Source: Sphingomonas panacis (lineage in GTDB: Bacteria > Pseudomonadota > Alphaproteobacteria > Sphingomonadales > Sphingomonadaceae). Taken from it: DNA of 64,000 nt. The translations under genes were made by a program, and so were the position numbers. Positions within the stretch are counted from its first letter, which is position 1; the number at the start of each line of letters is the position of its first letter. A model generated the notes under the pieces. It saw only the letters and a list, made by a program, of their open reading frames with translations, had not been told where the DNA came from and did not search any database. The stretch covers positions 1,581,001 to 1,645,000 of the forward strand of contig NZ_CP014168.1 in the NCBI RefSeq assembly GCF_001717955.1, given 5' to 3'. Shown here piece after piece: positions 63,446 through 64,000 of the stretch.

Positions 63446-64000
63446 TGCTCGCGCGGTCGCTGGCGGCGGCGGTGCTGGTCGCGTTCGCTGCGCCATCGGC
63501 GGCGCAGGACGCGCCTGCGGTGGACTCGGCCGCGTCGCAGAAGCTCGCGGTGACGATCTACCGCGCGCCCGAGCGTGAGGCGAAGACCGCGATCAACCGA
63601 TCGTGGCTGCGCGGCTATGCGCTCGTCACCGAACAGCGGACGGTTACGCTGCCCGCCGGGCGCGCGGTGATCCGCTTCAAGGGGGTCGCGGCGGGCATCC
63701 TTCCCGAAAGCGCGATCGTCAGCGGTTTGCCCGAGGGGGTGCGCGAGAAGAACCTTGATGCCGATCTGCTCTCGCCGCGGACTTTGTACGGCGCGAGTTT
63801 CGGTCGCCCGGTGACGATCCGCCGCCGCACCGGCAAGCGCATGGTCGAGGAGGAGGGTATCCTCCGTTCCGGGCCGGACGGTGCCGCGATCGTCCAGACC
63901 GCGGCTGGGTTCGAGGCGGTCGATTGCCACGGCGGGCGCGATGCGATCGGCTATCATGATGTGCCGCCGACACTGCCCGACACGCCGACGCTATCGGTTC
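63445..64000 (+). CDS. second DUF4139-type protein, cut by the window end
   Basis: The first 185 codons are visible. Signal peptide (MLARSLAAAVLVAFAAPSAAQ), then LAVTIYRAPEREAKTAINRSWLRGYALVTEQRTVTLPAGRAVIRFKGVA and NLDADLLSPRTLYGASFGRPVTIRRRTGK. It aligns by eye with the preceding gene (xxVTIY.., LLSP, RPVT..) and is a tandem paralogue. Start shares one base with the upstream stop (TGATG), so both are made together. Confidence 0.8.
   Translation, partial: MLARSLAAAVLVAFAAPSAAQDAPAVDSAASQKLAVTIYRAPEREAKTAINRSWLRGYALVTEQRTVTLPAGRAVIRFKGVAAGILPESAIVSGLPEGVREKNLDADLLSPRTLYGASFGRPVTIRRRTGKRMVEEEGILRSGPDGAAIVQTAAGFEAVDCHGGRDAIGYHDVPPTLPDTPTLSV

Overview
The window is chromosomal DNA of a GC-rich alphaproteobacterium, most probably Sphingomonas or a close relative. 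The evidence is an UrcA-family protein, a DUF4167 protein, hslVU, sphingan-style export genes, and several families of short palindromic intergenic repeats that I recognise from sphingomonad genomes. Two AT-richer islands (about 1-1015 and 11,400-13,340) stand out against the background and look acquired. I find no rRNA, tRNA or CRISPR array.

Layout. 1-2.1 kb: tail of an HNH endonuclease (DUF262-like), a Phd-type antitoxin whose partner toxin seems cut off, and a ParDE-like pair between two 113-bp direct repeats. 2.3-11.3 kb: housekeeping genes: UrcA protein, hslV-hslU, a secreted protein, gloB with a nitronate monooxygenase and gloA, a TPR protein with an alpha/beta hydrolase, and an M48 peptidase with a DUF898 membrane protein. 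11.6-13.1 kb: a lone AT-rich P-loop ATPase with a zinc ribbon. 13.4-14.7 kb: a secreted S1-type serine protease.

14.9-44.7 kb is a large surface-polysaccharide locus. It holds two export/chain-length modules (lipoprotein + beta-barrel + tyrosine kinase at 22.1-26.4 kb; lipoprotein + tyrosine kinase at 40.4-43.5 kb), a flippase, an O-antigen ligase/polymerase-type protein, about six glycosyltransferases, two SGNH-acyltransferases and a pyruvyltransferase. It also carries a nonulosonic (sialic-type) acid pathway: a NANS-like synthase, a cytidylyltransferase fused to a HAD phosphatase as in vertebrate CMAS, and, overlapping it, a protein with the motif trio of bacterial sialyltransferases. A priming glycosyltransferase and nucleotide-sugar genes are not in the window.

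44.7-64 kb: housekeeping again: S1/P1 nuclease, isoaspartyl peptidase, acyltransferase, DUF3089 hydrolase, ispG, an IS110 element, EamA transporter, GNAT, TfoX-like protein, ppa, M61 peptidase, DUF1345 protein, hisS, prfA-prmC, DUF4167 protein, and two tandem DUF4139-type proteins (the second cut by the window end).

The clearest new-looking signals are: (1) an IS110 element inserted inside a REP-like palindrome, whose upstream non-coding end folds like a bridge RNA and carries guides matching both the REP target and the element's own ends; and (2) the vertebrate-like sialic-acid gene set with a candidate new sialyltransferase.
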